Origin: Meconema thalassinum | Taxonomy: Eukaryota; Arthropoda; Insecta; Orthoptera; Tettigoniidae | Length of the DNA stretch: 64,000 bases | NCBI GenBank assembly: GCA_946902985.2 | Contig: OX336388.2 | Span: 372,979,387-373,043,386, forward strand | Reading direction: 5' to 3' | Part shown: positions 1-10,534 of the stretch, piece after piece | How the letters are laid out: each line of letters begins with the position of its first letter | Position numbering within the stretch: the stretch's first letter is position 1 | Notes under the pieces: generated by a model | Databases searched by the model: none | What the model was told of the DNA's origin: nothing | What the model saw: only the letters and a program-made list of their open reading frames with translations | Made by a program: the position numbers and the translations under genes

Positions 1-595
1 ATTAATGAGAACCAAATCTATTGTACTGCTACCATTTGGGCTGTAGTAGGTTTTCTCAATTTTGTTATTGGTAACTCTGAACCCTTCATGTTCCAGATAA
101 GATATTACTGTATCTGTTTTAGCTGATGGTATGTCTAAACGACAATTCAGATCGCCCGCTATTATAAGAGGGTCATACCTTGGTATTTTAACTAATGCAG
201 CTTCGATTTCGTCAATGATCTCCTCCTCCTTGAGATATGGCTGGAAATACACACCCATTATCGATACTGATTTGCATTTTACTAGTAGAATGTTCTCTGT
301 TTGATGAAGTGTCTGGAAAGGTGCTAGCATGGGTTTTATTAGCAAAGATATACCGCCTTTGGGTCTGCCTCTACATCCCTGTGTTGCGAGGCTGTGGATA
401 GTATAGAAGTTTTGGATATGCCATTCATGCATTAGCAATGTTTCTGTTAGAACGACTGCATCATAATTTTGGAAGATGTTATATGGTAGCATGGACGTAG
501 CATTTATTAGTCCTTCACAATTCCATAGAAAAGTCCCTAAAAACCTAGTTGTCACCGAACAATTCGTATCGGCGCCCTTGCTTATTCTTTTGTGG
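1..595 (-). CDS. Non-LTR retrotransposon ORF2, N-terminal APE-type endonuclease (partial)
   Basis: This is the start of a retrotransposon polyprotein, cut by the window edge. The minus frame is open from about 595 down to 1 with no stop. Endonuclease motifs appear in order: WNCEGL, then LTET, then the catalytic GDLNCRLD, then STIDLVLIN near the edge. In this family the endonuclease nicks target DNA so that reverse transcription can prime; the reverse transcriptase would lie beyond position 1. The frame opens right at the stop of the upstream ORF1 and I see no early ATG, so translation by reinitiation or frameshifting at the junction is likely (inference). The clade is probably CR1/Jockey-like but cannot be fixed without the reverse transcriptase. 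The uninterrupted frame suggests a young copy compared with the decayed relics elsewhere. Confidence 0.85.
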
Positions 596-1594
596 TTAAT
601 ATCTTCCAAATTCCCCTGCTGGAGAACGTATGTCCATTCGTCTGCGTGAGAAACGAAAACGTCTCACCAGTATTCCTCTTGGCCAAAAATTTGGGTTATC
701 GGTTTCTTCTAAATGTTGCATAGGGATTCCTACTTTGAATGATTTATTAATCCCCGTTGTTCGCAGTTCTTCGCATACTACTGATTTCGGAAATCCTTTC
801 CGTTGAAGGAAATTCTTTATTTTGTCTGAAGTTGTGCGTTGTGATGTGCGTCCCAGGTACAACCATGCCATACTCTCTCCAGCTTCTAGAAGGTCGTCCT
901 CTGTACCCCCTGTTCCAATAGTGTAGGAACGGTGTTGCAGTCGTCGACGACTCCTTCTGGAAATCACCTCCGTGAAATTTCCCTCCTCTTCTTCCACAGT
1001 ATGATTGCTGTTCTCAACATTTGTCTTTGGTAGTTCTCTGGCGTCATCTGAAGAGTGGTCATTATTGCTATGACTTATTAATTTTGGTATCGTCTCTGCT
1101 GTTGTGGTAATAATGTCACTGACCATGCGGTGTCCTCTGGGCTCAAATTGGGCCTGAGTCATGATCACAGAATCACGTGAATGCCGTATATGGCGTTCTA
1201 CGCGTAGTGCCTGTGTTGTGCGCTCTTCCTTTAGCTTATTTATTGCTGTCATCATTGTGTCTAATTTTTTGTTCATATCTGTTTTTAAAGATTCTATTTC
1301 CTTTTGCATACTCTTTCCCGCTTTATAGATCAGGTAATCTTGTTCACAGCTGTAGCACAGCCACAGTAGTTTGGATTTCTTTTTGTTAGTAGATTTTAGG
1401 GCATTGAACTGACCTTGCTGTAGTTCAGTGCATGCTAGGTGATGCCATCTCTGGCACAACCCGTCACAGGCAACAGCTGACTCACCTTGCACCTTCTGTT
1501 CACAGATGGGACAAGTATCAAGGTTGCTTTCCGACGCACAATCCATAGATATCTTGGTTTGTTGAGTAAATACGTCTGGCATGGTATCTAGCAT
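596..1594 (-). CDS. Non-LTR retrotransposon ORF1 with PHD-like zinc finger and coiled coil
   Basis: This intact 332-residue frame lies immediately upstream of the endonuclease ORF on the same strand. Residues about 27-82 form a PHD-type zinc finger: CPIC, a later CDG..C, WHHLAC and a final CYSC supply the Cys/His ligands. Residues about 92-125 are charged and heptad-like (KEIESLKTDMNKKLDTMM), which suggests a coiled coil. A C-terminal region (about 240-332) with FWPRGILVRRF resembles the conserved tail of ORF1 proteins from CR1/Jockey-group retrotransposons. Such proteins bind element RNA and may contact chromatin through the PHD finger (family knowledge). The start used gives MLDTMPD; a second Met four codons later is also possible. 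Confidence 0.85.
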   Translation of the reverse strand: MLDTMPDVFTQQTKISMDCASESNLDTCPICEQKVQGESAVACDGLCQRWHHLACTELQQGQFNALKSTNKKKSKLLWLCYSCEQDYLIYKAGKSMQKEIESLKTDMNKKLDTMMTAINKLKEERTTQALRVERHIRHSRDSVIMTQAQFEPRGHRMVSDIITTTAETIPKLISHSNNDHSSDDARELPKTNVENSNHTVEEEEGNFTEVISRRSRRRLQHRSYTIGTGGTEDDLLEAGESMAWLYLGRTSQRTTSDKIKNFLQRKGFPKSVVCEELRTTGINKSFKVGIPMQHLEETDNPNFWPRGILVRRFRFSRRRMDIRSPAGEFGRY

Positions 1595-1865
1595 GCAGTG
1601 ATAGTATGGCTATTGCTTGATATGCCAAATCTTTTATTCTCTGGTTACTGACAATAGAAACTCCGTTATTGTCAGTGGTGGAAAATATGATCCTACTCTG
1701 TGACCTCTATGGATCACACTACCAAAATACATGATATGTATTATAGTTTGTATTATAGTTTTTATGTATTGTTGTAAAGCACTTGGTTTAACCCGTGCTT
1801 TAGAGTAACCCATGTTTGTAATGGTGAATTGAATAAATAATAATTTAATCAATGGAGACTGCTGC
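1595..1865 (-). other. Upstream flank of the non-LTR element, possible 5' UTR
   Basis: AT-rich sequence between the ORF1 start and the next retrotransposon tail. No ORF with recognisable content and no target site duplication was found, so the element's 5' end is not fixed. Confidence 0.3.
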
Positions 1866-2325
1866 CTAATGAAATAGTCTATCGGGAAAATGAATCAATT
1901 GTGGATACAATGCGAAAAAGGAGAATTGCCTTTTTCAGCCACATAATAAGATTACCAGACACCAGACTACTGAAACAATTATTCAATTTCTTTTGGAAAA
2001 GTAAAACCAAGAACAACTGGTTCGTTGAGGTCCAGAATGATTTAGATGAGCTAAATATTACAATGAAACAAATTGCAGAGAGAAAAGAGAAGAGGATTCT
2101 GAGAAGTAGGGATACAAGATTGAAATTAAAAACAGTCAAACGAAAACAGTACACCATTACAAATGAAGAGAGGGCGGCCAGGTCGGAGAGATTAAAGAAG
2201 CTCTGGAAGGAGAAGAGGAAGTTGAGAAGCCATTACAACTAATATTGTAAAGACTGTAGTGTATATGGATTGATTTAAGCGCTCCAATGTGGGCGTAAAC
2301 AATGTAAATAAAATAAAATAAGCAT
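1866..2325 (+). pseudogene. 3' tail of an RTE-like non-LTR reverse transcriptase
   Basis: The frame encodes only the extreme C-terminus of a reverse transcriptase polyprotein, ending at 2242. Diagnostic segments are RKRRIAFFSHIIRLPDTRL, FNFFWKSKTKNNWFVEV and the basic end ERLKKLWKEKRKL. In this family the region lies downstream of the polymerase domain. No catalytic motif is present, so the copy is 5' truncated and inactive. A short 3' UTR follows and ends in AATAAAATAAAATAA repeats near 2320, a typical RTE-type tail. A second, more decayed copy of the same C-terminus is at 49962-50186. Confidence 0.75.
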
Positions 2326-2952
2326 TCTCAAATGTTAACTGACTGCACAGGGAAGAGTATGAAAGTAATGCGGAAGGACGTAAAAATGTTTCTTTGTGTT
2401 TATCACGTGGGGACGAATCACTCAAGTGAGCATCAATGAGACGTATAGATAAAGGCTTCCAGCTTGAGAAGTGGTACATAATTATTTGTAGAATGCGAGA
2501 TGCCATTCAACCGCGTCTGACAAGGGCGAGGAGTGTAAATTTAAGAGCTATTCTACTTGTCTGAACCAGTCTGTTGAAAATGAATGTCTAGTGTGAATTA
2601 TTGTGTATTAGTTAATAGAAAACGATTTGTTTCCATGTTTCAGACGGAGAGCACACTGCGGATTGACACAATGGGTATGAAGGAGGGTGCTGTGATACTG
2701 AAAGGCAACATCAGAGCTACCTAGGTGCCATAGTCGGAACATCACTTGGGACCTTCTAGAATCATAGCACGGACTTTTGGGAACAGTTCCTCTTAGAACA
2801 ATCACATCAGTTTACGGCTTGAAAACGACTTGGAAATGAATCATTCTTGTGTGGAGACTGAGGTAGTGCACTTAGATAATTGGAACTCAAATCACAACTA
2901 CGCTCTCATTTTCAAGTCTAACGAATCTGTAGGAGTGATGACCTCGCTGTTC
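2326..2952. other. No gene seen
   Basis: AT-rich sequence with only short frames. I see no domain, SINE box or long repeat here. Confidence 0.5.
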
Positions 2953-2962
2953 CGCCCCCCAA

Positions 2963-2996
2963 AATGATGATGGTGATGATGATGATGATGATGATT
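2963..2996. repeat. (GAT)n microsatellite
   Basis: Short run of imperfect gatgatggtgatgatg triplets. Confidence 0.85.
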
Positions 2997-3032
2997 ACCG
3001 TTCTGAGGAGAGTTAATGCTTAAAACCATTTT

Positions 3033-4438
3033 TAGCATACTTTTCACATTTTGCAAAAATGAGGGAATAGTAGACTTAAGAGATCGGGCAAAAGTGTGTC
3101 TGTCTGGCTGTGTGTGTGTGTGTGTCCCCCTCCCCCTATCAACTCCTAAACAGATGCAGAAATCGAAACAAAATTAGGTAGGAGTAAAGATCTATACCTG
3201 AATATCTCACGGCCATATTTGAAAATGATGTCAGTGCTACCAACTGCTGAAAAATCGCAATTGAAATTCGAGCTCCATGTTGGATATCTTGGAAGGTATG
3301 AATGGGAGCTATTTTAAAAATGGCACACGTATACATAATAATATTGCAGTTTAATTTCCAGGAGGACATACATGGCAGCTTTGCCAAAATGATTATAAGC
3401 CTGCTGATAGGTCCAAATTTAAAATGCATATAACTTCTACACTATCAATTGGATTTCAACCAAATTTCGTATGTGCTATGTGTACATAAACAGATATGAC
3501 AGAGTATTCTTAAGAGCCACCAGGGCTGCCAACTGTTAATAAATGATCTCTTTTTTAAATCCAAATACCCATATATCAGAAAGTATTCAAGCCGATAGCT
3601 TTAAACTATGCACACGTATAGTACCTGACATTCTATATTAATTTGGAGTAACTTATATACGTCAGTGCTACCAACATGATTCTAAGCCTGCTGAGAGGTC
3701 CAACTTGAAATACATGTAACTTCTATACTATCATTTGGATTTCAACCAAACTTCATGTGTGCCATGTGTACCATAACAGATATCACTATGCCGATTCTTA
3801 AGAGTAACCAGGGCTACCAACTGTTAATAAATACTGTCTCTATTTTTGTCACCCTAATATCAATATATCAGAAAGTATGAAAGCCAATAGCTCTAAACTT
3901 TGCACACGTATAGTACCTGGCATTCTAGATTAATTTGGAGTAACTAATATAAGCCTATGCCAGTGCTGCCAACATGATTCTAAGCCTGCTGATAGGTCAA
4001 ATTTTAAAATGCATGTAACTTCTATACTAACTAATGGATTTCATTCGAAATTGACACAACAATAGATCATATTATTTCAGATTATTTCTGCCCAATACAT
4101 GTATGCCATTGTTGCCAACATGATTTTACGTGCGCTGTTATATCCAATGTTTAACTGAATGTAACGTCCATGCTATCCATTGGACTTCAACCAAATTTTG
4201 TATTCTCTACCTTAAGAGATGGAACTAAGAATATATTCAGTCTCCAGAGCTGCCAACTGTAGTACTCTATTAGGCTACACTATGCCAGGTATACAGTATT
4301 TCGAACTAATTAGAAATTTCGATATTACCAACTTAATTTCGTCATTATTCTAGATAGATCCATATAGATTAATCATTGGCATGAATCTTAAATTTTTAAG
4401 AAAAGTAGGCTCTTTAGTTCGTCACGGAACTTCTTGTT
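3033..4438 (+). mobile_element. Family H copy 1 (near full length), candidate Helentron-like nonautonomous element
   Basis: About 1.4-kb noncoding repeat. It starts with TAGCATACTTTTCACATTTT and a hairpin-forming stretch, then a (TG)n microsatellite and C-run at about 3090-3140, then roughly 145-bp subrepeats anchored by GCTGCCAAC or GCTACCAAC. It ends with AAAAGTAGGCTCTTTAG followed by a palindrome (TAGTTC, loop, GGAACT) and CTTGTT. The AGTAGGCT near the 3' end is the inverted copy of the 5' AGCCTACT. A 5' terminal repeat matched by a subterminal 3' repeat, a terminal stem-loop and an internal microsatellite are the described layout of Helentron-derived elements (HINE/DINE-1 type). The assignment is inference, since no Rep/helicase copy is in the window. 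Other copies start at 10535, 11391, 14825, 15630, 19730 and 37346. Confidence 0.6.
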
Positions 4439-4560
4439 ATCATTGATTAGGTTGATTTTGATATTATTTTTCATAAAAAAACCTAAATTGGTGTTGTTTC
4501 CCAACAAAACAAATTTTAACAATACTTAAAGTTTTGTTGTTCAATCATTTGGGGGCATGT
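4439..4560. other. AT-rich spacer
   Basis: Short unannotated stretch between family H and a SINE-like remnant. Confidence 0.4.
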
Positions 4561-4800
4561 AGCCTCGTGTACTTCGGTGTGTGTGTGTCAGGGAAGAAGT
4601 GGAAAACCTCGAGGTGGGAATCGAACCAATTCTTCTCAGTTTTCCCCTCATGTGGCTGAGCAAACCCTGTTCCAACAATTTATTTCGGTGGGCAAAACAT
4701 AATTCTAGAGGGAGTTCATACCCATCCAAGCGCTACCGGTGGCAATACCCGTCCTTGAGGATGATGATGGTGATTGTTGTTCTAAGGGGACTCATATCTT
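4555..4800 (-). repeat. tRNA-related SINE remnant
   Basis: The plus strand carries GTGGGAATCGAACCA, the reverse complement of a Pol III B-box, about 50 bases from a region that could hold the A-box. The other side ends in a TTGTTGTTCTAAGGGGAC tail also seen in variant form near 9811 and 20998 (TTGTTTTAAGGGGCGG). No target duplication was found. Confidence 0.4.
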
Positions 4801-4805
4801 GGTTG

Positions 4806-5420
4806 TTGTTGTTGTTGTAGTTGTTGTTGTTTGAGTCTTCAGTCTTTTGACTGGTTTGATGCAGCACTCCATGCCTCCTTGTCCTGAGCTAATCGGTTCA
4901 TCTCTACATAGCTACCACACCCTACATCTGAGGCAATCTGTTCAACATATTCTAACCTTGGTTTACCCCTACAATACTTGCCCTCGACCCTTCCTTCCAT
5001 AACTTAAGCTTGCTATTCCTGGGTGTCTTAGTATGTGTCCTACCAACCTATCTCTTCTCTTCATTAGCAGTCGCCAGAAACATCTCTCCTCTCCCACTAA
5101 TCTTAATAATTCTTCGTTTGCAACCCTATCTACCCATCTGATCTTCATCATTCTCCTGTAACACCACATTACAAATGCTTCAATTCTCCTCTTCTGCTGC
5201 ACCAATAGTCCAAGTTTCACTTCCATAGAGCGCCACGCTCCAGACAAAGGCCTTCAAAAATGACTTCCCAATACCTAAATCTATATTCGATGTCAACAGA
5301 TTCCTTTTCTGTAAAAATGCTTTCCTTCCCTGAGTTAGCCTACTTTTTATATCCTCTTTGCTTCGTCCATCACTGGTTATTTTGCTTCCTAAGTAACAGA
5401 AGTCTCCTTTAATGCCTTCG
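4806..5420 (-). pseudogene. 5'-truncated non-LTR reverse transcriptase, 3' end (family L)
   Basis: Antisense copy of the C-terminal part of the reverse transcriptase best preserved at 52282-53412. Recognisable pieces are RRIEAFVMWCYRRMMKIRW and RDRLVGHILRHPGIASL. The 3' end abuts a (TTG)n tract at 4800-4830, which is the A-rich trinucleotide tail read backwards. The frame is broken near the start and end, and the polymerase motifs lie in the missing 5' part. The arrangement is a normal 5'-truncated insertion. Confidence 0.8.
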
Positions 5421-5479
5421 GTGATCGTGAAAATGATGATGAAATGAATAACTATACAAGGAAGGCAGGAAGATTGTAT

Positions 5480-5625
5480 AGTTTTACGTGACCGTTAATC
5501 TCTCGATCATGAGTCACGGGACCTCCTTTTCACGTGGAATCTGACCCACAGGGTATGGCATTTCACTTTGAAAATCTCACATGCATTGTCCGGGAATCGA
5601 ACCCGGCCTGAATAACTATAGGCTA
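5480..5625 (-). repeat. SINE-like repeat with tRNA B-box (family S4)
   Basis: The plus strand contains CGGGAATCGAACCCGG, the reverse complement of a B-box, preceded by text (CTCATGATCG... reversed) that matches 60170-60300 in the opposite orientation. Two dispersed copies with a Pol III-like box support a SINE. Confidence 0.5.
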
Positions 5626-5663
5626 CAACTAAATCTAACTACGGACTAAATAGTAATTTACTA

Positions 5664-5705
5664 TTAGCTCAGGACAGGGAGGCTTGGAGAGCTGCATCAA
5701 ACGAG
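5664..5705 (+). pseudogene. Very short 3' fragment of family L
   Basis: About 40 bp matching the last codons of the family L reverse transcriptase (QDREAWRAASN) in plus orientation, opposite to the larger copy at 4806-5420. Confidence 0.55.
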
Positions 5706-6132
5706 TCAATGCAACCTCATCATTATTTTATCTTCGTCGTCCTCCTCGCCCCCATCACTACAAAAATGGTGGTTATAGTGTAATTAATGATTGTTGGGTT
5801 GAATCAGGGCTGCATTCATTGTTGCCACGCATGTTTCAAAATTACCATGTTTGCAGACACTGGAACTGGCATTTATAATGTAACTTGAAAGTTGGCAGCC
5901 ATGTGCTGATCGTCATCTGTCACTGTGACGTCATTCCATGTTCGCCAATCTTCACAACGTTAGTCAGATAACACAACACATAACATAACCTATAAATAAC
6001 GTCTATTGAAGAACAGCGATACAGTTTCACTTCACGTAGACTACATAATTATTCTATCTACCAGTAGCAGCCAGTAATAAGGTTGCAGTGTAGCACAACG
6101 ACCAGATTATTTTTCAATAAAAAAAGAACCGC

Positions 6133-6198
<66 letters not shown>

Positions 6199-6540
6199 TA
6201 TAATAATCATCTTTTAGCAATAAAAAGCTGTGAGTTTCTTCTTACATACATCGGAATTCATAGTTTTTGTTCTTTAATTATTCGAGAAATCTTGTAGTAG
6301 GCCTACTGTGAACTGTTTGAGAAAGTGAAGCGCGCCAACAGTATAGGAGCACTTGCCGTGTGGTCACTGCCAGGCTCGAGCACCGACCAGACCTCAATAG
6401 TGCAAGGTATTACAGAGATGCTAGATCGGGTAAGTTTAACCAACCAGTTAACTGGGCTGGTCGTTGATCACTGATTGCAACAAGTATGGAGAGAGGGGGG
6501 GGGGGGGCGAAGACAACCAAGAAGGTCCGTCTACTGCCGA
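5706..6540. other. Gene-free spacer with an (AAT)n microsatellite at 6138-6197
   Basis: AT-rich sequence. The only clear structure is a (AAT)n tract of about 20 units. No coding signal seen. Confidence 0.6.
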
Positions 6541-6574
6541 TACCATTGTCTCGCAATGTAATTCGCGCGTGAGT

Positions 6575-6700
6575 GTGACACTTGCGGTTCTTTATCGCCC
6601 TCGTGTAAAGCTTATGCTGATTGGCAGAGCCGAGGATTGAACCCAGACCTCAAGGGTGACAGCCAAGAAACGCTAGCCGCTACACCACGAGATGTAGCAG
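6575..6700 (-). repeat. tRNA-derived SINE head
   Basis: Read on the minus strand, a GTGGTGTAGCGGCTAGCG A-box region is followed by GGGTTCAATCC as B-box. Spacing fits a tRNA-like Pol III promoter, but the flanks do not form a tRNA acceptor stem, so it is a SINE head rather than a tRNA gene. It abuts the minisatellite flank repeat. Confidence 0.55.
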
Positions 6701-6735
6701 TATTCAGTGGTGAGGCTACACCACCCTGCCTCCCT
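6683..6735 (+). repeat. Left copy of the minisatellite flank repeat
   Basis: The text CCACGAGATGTAGCAGTATT, then CAGTGGTG and GCTACAC, leads directly into the first 30-bp unit. The same text recurs at 9847-9900 on the other side of the array. Confidence 0.8.
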
Positions 6736-9560
6736 TGGGACATTGAGCACACACCCTGACACCGTTAGGGCATTAAGCACACACCCAACCTCCGTTAGGG
6801 CATTGAGCACACACCCTGCCTCCAGTAGGGCATTGAGCACACACCCTGACTCCCTTAGGGCATTGAGTACACACCCTGCCTCCAGTAGGACATTGAGCAC
6901 ACACCCTGCCTCCAGTAGGACATTGAGCACACATCCTACCTCCCGTAGGACATTGAGCACACACCCTACATCCCGTAGGGCACTGAGCACACACCCTGCC
7001 TCCCTTAGGGCATAGAGCACACACCCTGCCTCCCTTAGGGCATTGAGCACACACCCTGCCTCCAGTAGGGCATTCAGCACACACCCTGACTCCCTTAGGG
7101 CATTGAGTACACACCCTGCCTCCAGTAGGGCATTGAGCACACACCCTGCCTCCAGTAGGACATTGAGCACACATCCTACCTCCCGTAGGACATTGAGCAC
7201 ACACCCTACATCCCGTAGGGCACTGAGCACACACCCTGACTCCCTTAGGGCATAGAGCACACACCCTGCCTCCCTTAGGGCATTGAGCACACACCCTGCC
7301 TCCCGTAGGGCATTGAGCACACACACACACCCTGCTTCCCTTAGGGCATTGAGCACACACCCTGCCTCCCTTGGGGCACTGAGAACACACCCTGACTCCC
7401 TTAGGGCATTGAGCACACGCCCTGCCTCCCTTAGGGCATTGAGCACAAACCCTGACTCCCTTAGGGCATTGAGCACACACCCTGACTCCCTTAGGGCATA
7501 AAGAACACACCCTGACTCTCTTACGGCATTGAGTACAAACCCTGCCTCCCGTAGGGAATTGAGCACACACTATGCCTCCCTTAGGACATTGAGCACACAC
7601 CCTGCCTCCTTTAGGGCATTGAGCACACACCCTGCCTCCCTCATGGCATTGAGCACACACCCTGCCTCCCGTAGAGCATTGAGCACCCACCCTACCACCA
7701 TTAGGGCATTGAGCACACACCCTACGTCCCGTAGGGTATTGAGCACACACCCTGCCTCCCGTAGGGCATTGAGCACACACCCTGCCTCCCTCATCGCATT
7801 GAGCACACACCCTGCCTCCCGTCGGGCATTGAGCACACACCCTGCCTCTCTTAGGGCATTGAGCACACAACCTGTCTCCCTTAGGGCATTGATCACACAC
7901 TCTTTCTCCCTTGGGGCATTGAGCACACACCCTGCCTCCCTTGAGGCATTGAGCACACACCCTGCCTCCCTTGGGGCATTGAGCACACACCCTGCCTCCC
8001 TTAGGGCATTGAGCACACATCCTGCCACCATTAGAGCATTGAGCACACACCCTGCCTCCCTTAGGGCATTGAGCACACACCCTTCCACCATTAGGACATT
8101 GAGCACACACCCTGCCTCCCTTGGGGCATTGAGCACACACCCTGCATCCCTTGGGGCATTGAGCACACACCCTGCCTCCCTTAGGGCATTGAGCACACAA
8201 CCTGCCACCATTAGGGCATTGAGCACACACCCTGCCTCCCTTAGGGCATTGAGCACACAACCTGCCACCATTAGGGCATTGAGCACACACCCTGCCTCCC
8301 TTAGGGCATTGAGCACACACCCGAGCACATACCCTGCCTCCCTTTTGGCATTGAGCACACGCCCTGCCTCTCTTAGGGCATTGAGCACACTCCCTGCCTC
8401 CCTTAGGGCATTGATCACACACCCTGCCTCCCTCATTGCATTGAGCACACACCCTGCCTCCCTTAGGACATTGAGCACACACCCTGACTCCCTTAGGGCA
8501 TTGAGCACACACCCTGCCTCCCTCATGGCATTGAGCACACACCCTGCCTTCCTTAGGGCATTGAGCACACACCCGGCCTCCCGTAGGGCATTGAGCACAC
8601 ACCCTGCCTCCCTTAGGGCATTGAACACACACCCTGCCTCCCTTAGGGCATTGAGCACACACCCAGCCTCCCTTGGGGCATTGAGCACACACCCAGCCTC
8701 CCTTGGGGCATTGAGCACACACCCTGACTCCCTTGGGGCATTGAGCACACACCCTGCCTCCCTTGTGGCATTGAGCACACGCCCTGCCTCTCTTAGGGCA
8801 TTGAGCACACACCTTGCCTCCCTTAGGCCATTGATCACACACCCTGCCTCCCTCATGGCATTGTGCACACACCCTGCCTCCCTTAGGACATGGAGCACAC
8901 ACCCTGCCTCCCTCAGGGCATTGAGCACACACCCTGCCTCCCTCATGGCATTGAGCACACACCCTGCCTCCCTAGTGGCATTGAGCACACGCCCTGCCTC
9001 TCGTAGGGCATTGAACACACACCTTACCTCCCTTAGGTCATTGATCACACACCCTGGCTCCCTTAGGGCATTGAGCACACACCCTGCCTCCCTTAGGACA
9101 TTGAGCACACACCCAGCCTCCCTTGTGGCATTGAGAACACATCCTGCCTCCCTTAGGGCATTGAGCACACACCCTGCCTCCCTTGGGGCATTGAGCACAC
9201 AACATGCCTCCCTTGGGGCATTGAGCACACCCCCTGCATCCCTTGGGGGCATTGAGCACACACCCAGCCTCCCTTGGGGCATTGAGCACACACCCAGCCT
9301 CCCTTGGGGCATTGAGCACACACCCTGACTCCCTTGGGGCATTGAGCACACACCCTGCCTCCCTTGGGGCATTGAGCACACAACATGCCTCCCTTGGGGC
9401 ATTCAGCACACCCCCTGCATCCCTTGGGGGCATTGAGCACACACCCAGCCTCCCTTGGGGGCATTGAGCACACACCCAGCCTCCCTTGGGGCATTGAGCA
9501 CACACCCTGCCTCCCTTAGGACATTTAGCACACACTCTGTCTCCCTGGGGCATTGAGCAG
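6720..9560. repeat. 30-bp minisatellite, about 95 units
   Basis: Tandem array of the unit CACCCTGCCTCCCTTAGGGC plus ATTGAGCACA. Unit variants (CCAGTAGG, CCCGTAGG, CCACCATTAGG, CCTTGGGG) form higher-order blocks. A 240-bp block at about 6840 recurs at about 7080, a block near 8341 recurs near 8761, and about 180 bp near 9180 recurs near 9360. Because 30 is a multiple of three and the unit lacks stops in three frames, very long frames exist on both strands (repeated ALSTHPASLR on plus, CVLNALREAG and CAQCPKGGRV on minus). I do not regard these as proteins. Two small length slips, near 7321 and 8323, shift the phase. Confidence 0.97.
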
Positions 9561-9807
9561 AAGGCAGGAGATACAGTAGTCTACAAAGGAAATAAAAGAA
9601 AAGTAAAGAAGAGAAGGGGCATGAGCCCTAGAAGAATGAGGGTATCAGGAAAGGTGAAACAAGTGCGAATAAAGGTGGGAAAATTAAAGACTCCCTAGGC
9701 TTCGAATACCCTAATACCGAGAAGAGCAAGGGAGGTCTACAGGAAGGTTGATAGAGTGTAGTCCGGCACAAGAAAGTAGAAGCAAGTAGCTGCTACACCA
9801 CGATATG

Positions 9808-9845
9808 TTATTGTTTTAAGGGGCGGAACTACGAGGTATTCTGCC
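9808..9845 (+). repeat. SINE tail fragment (TTGTTTTAAGGGGCGG type)
   Basis: Matches the text at 20995-21040 (TTTTAAGGGGCGGAACTACG), so it is part of a dispersed repeat. Confidence 0.5.
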
Positions 9846-9846
9846 C

Positions 9847-9910
9847 CACCACGAGATGTAGCACTATTCAGTGGTGGAGCTACACTCACCCTGCCTCCCT
9901 TAGGGCACTG
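9847..9910 (+). repeat. Right copy of the minisatellite flank repeat, with one lone 30-bp unit
   Basis: CCACGAGATGTAGCACTATT then CAGTGGTGGAGCTACAC repeats the left flank. It is followed by a single unit-like segment (CACCCTGCCTCCCTTAGGGC) that has not expanded. Confidence 0.8.
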
Positions 9911-10534
9911 CCTCCATCCCTCCACATTTTGTGCAACCCTATCCCAGATAATGGGGCTCAACCAAACGTGCCTCGTATGCGAGAAGAAACACTGCAGGCT
10001 AGGTGCTATATCAATAAAGGGTTAGAGCTCAAACAGTTGGTAATAGGGTTTTCTCGTTTGGAGAACTTAAATAGCAGGAGAACAAGCACTCAACACGGAA
10101 CAAGGAACTGTATTCCCTCCAGCACCATCCTAATCCTGCTAGGATCAGGTCGGAGTGTGGTTATAGCTACTAGCGAAGAACAAGAACGTCTAACACATCG
10201 AGTTGCAATTATCACACTCGCTTGGGATTCTGGTATTGAGGAATAATAATAATCGTATTATACTGTATAATAAGCTAAGGTGTATGTTTCAAAAAATCAA
10301 GCTCCTAAACCAGAGGGAATTAGAAGTTGTGGTTTGTACCAAAATCTTCCAAATCGTCTCAATAGTAAAGGAAAAATCTTGCATTTCTTGAAATGTCAAC
10401 AGAAATATAGTAGATTAATTTTGTTATGTTGTATGCCTATATATGATTTTTTGACTGACTCATGATGTGCGCTTGACGAACAAAATAATCTAATCCGTGT
10501 CAATAATAATAATAATTAGCCGAATCACATATAT
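9911..10534. other. No gene seen
   Basis: Short frames only; no recognised domain. Ends in AAT-rich sequence near 10500. Confidence 0.5.

Noticed and set aside
6707..9553. Very long open frames (up to about 730 codons) on both strands
   Set aside because: They are the 30-bp minisatellite read in stop-free frames. Variation is not biased to any codon position by eye, and frames on opposite strands overlap.
6720..9560. CRISPR-like array
   Set aside because: The 30-bp units are directly abutting with no unique spacers, in a eukaryotic context.
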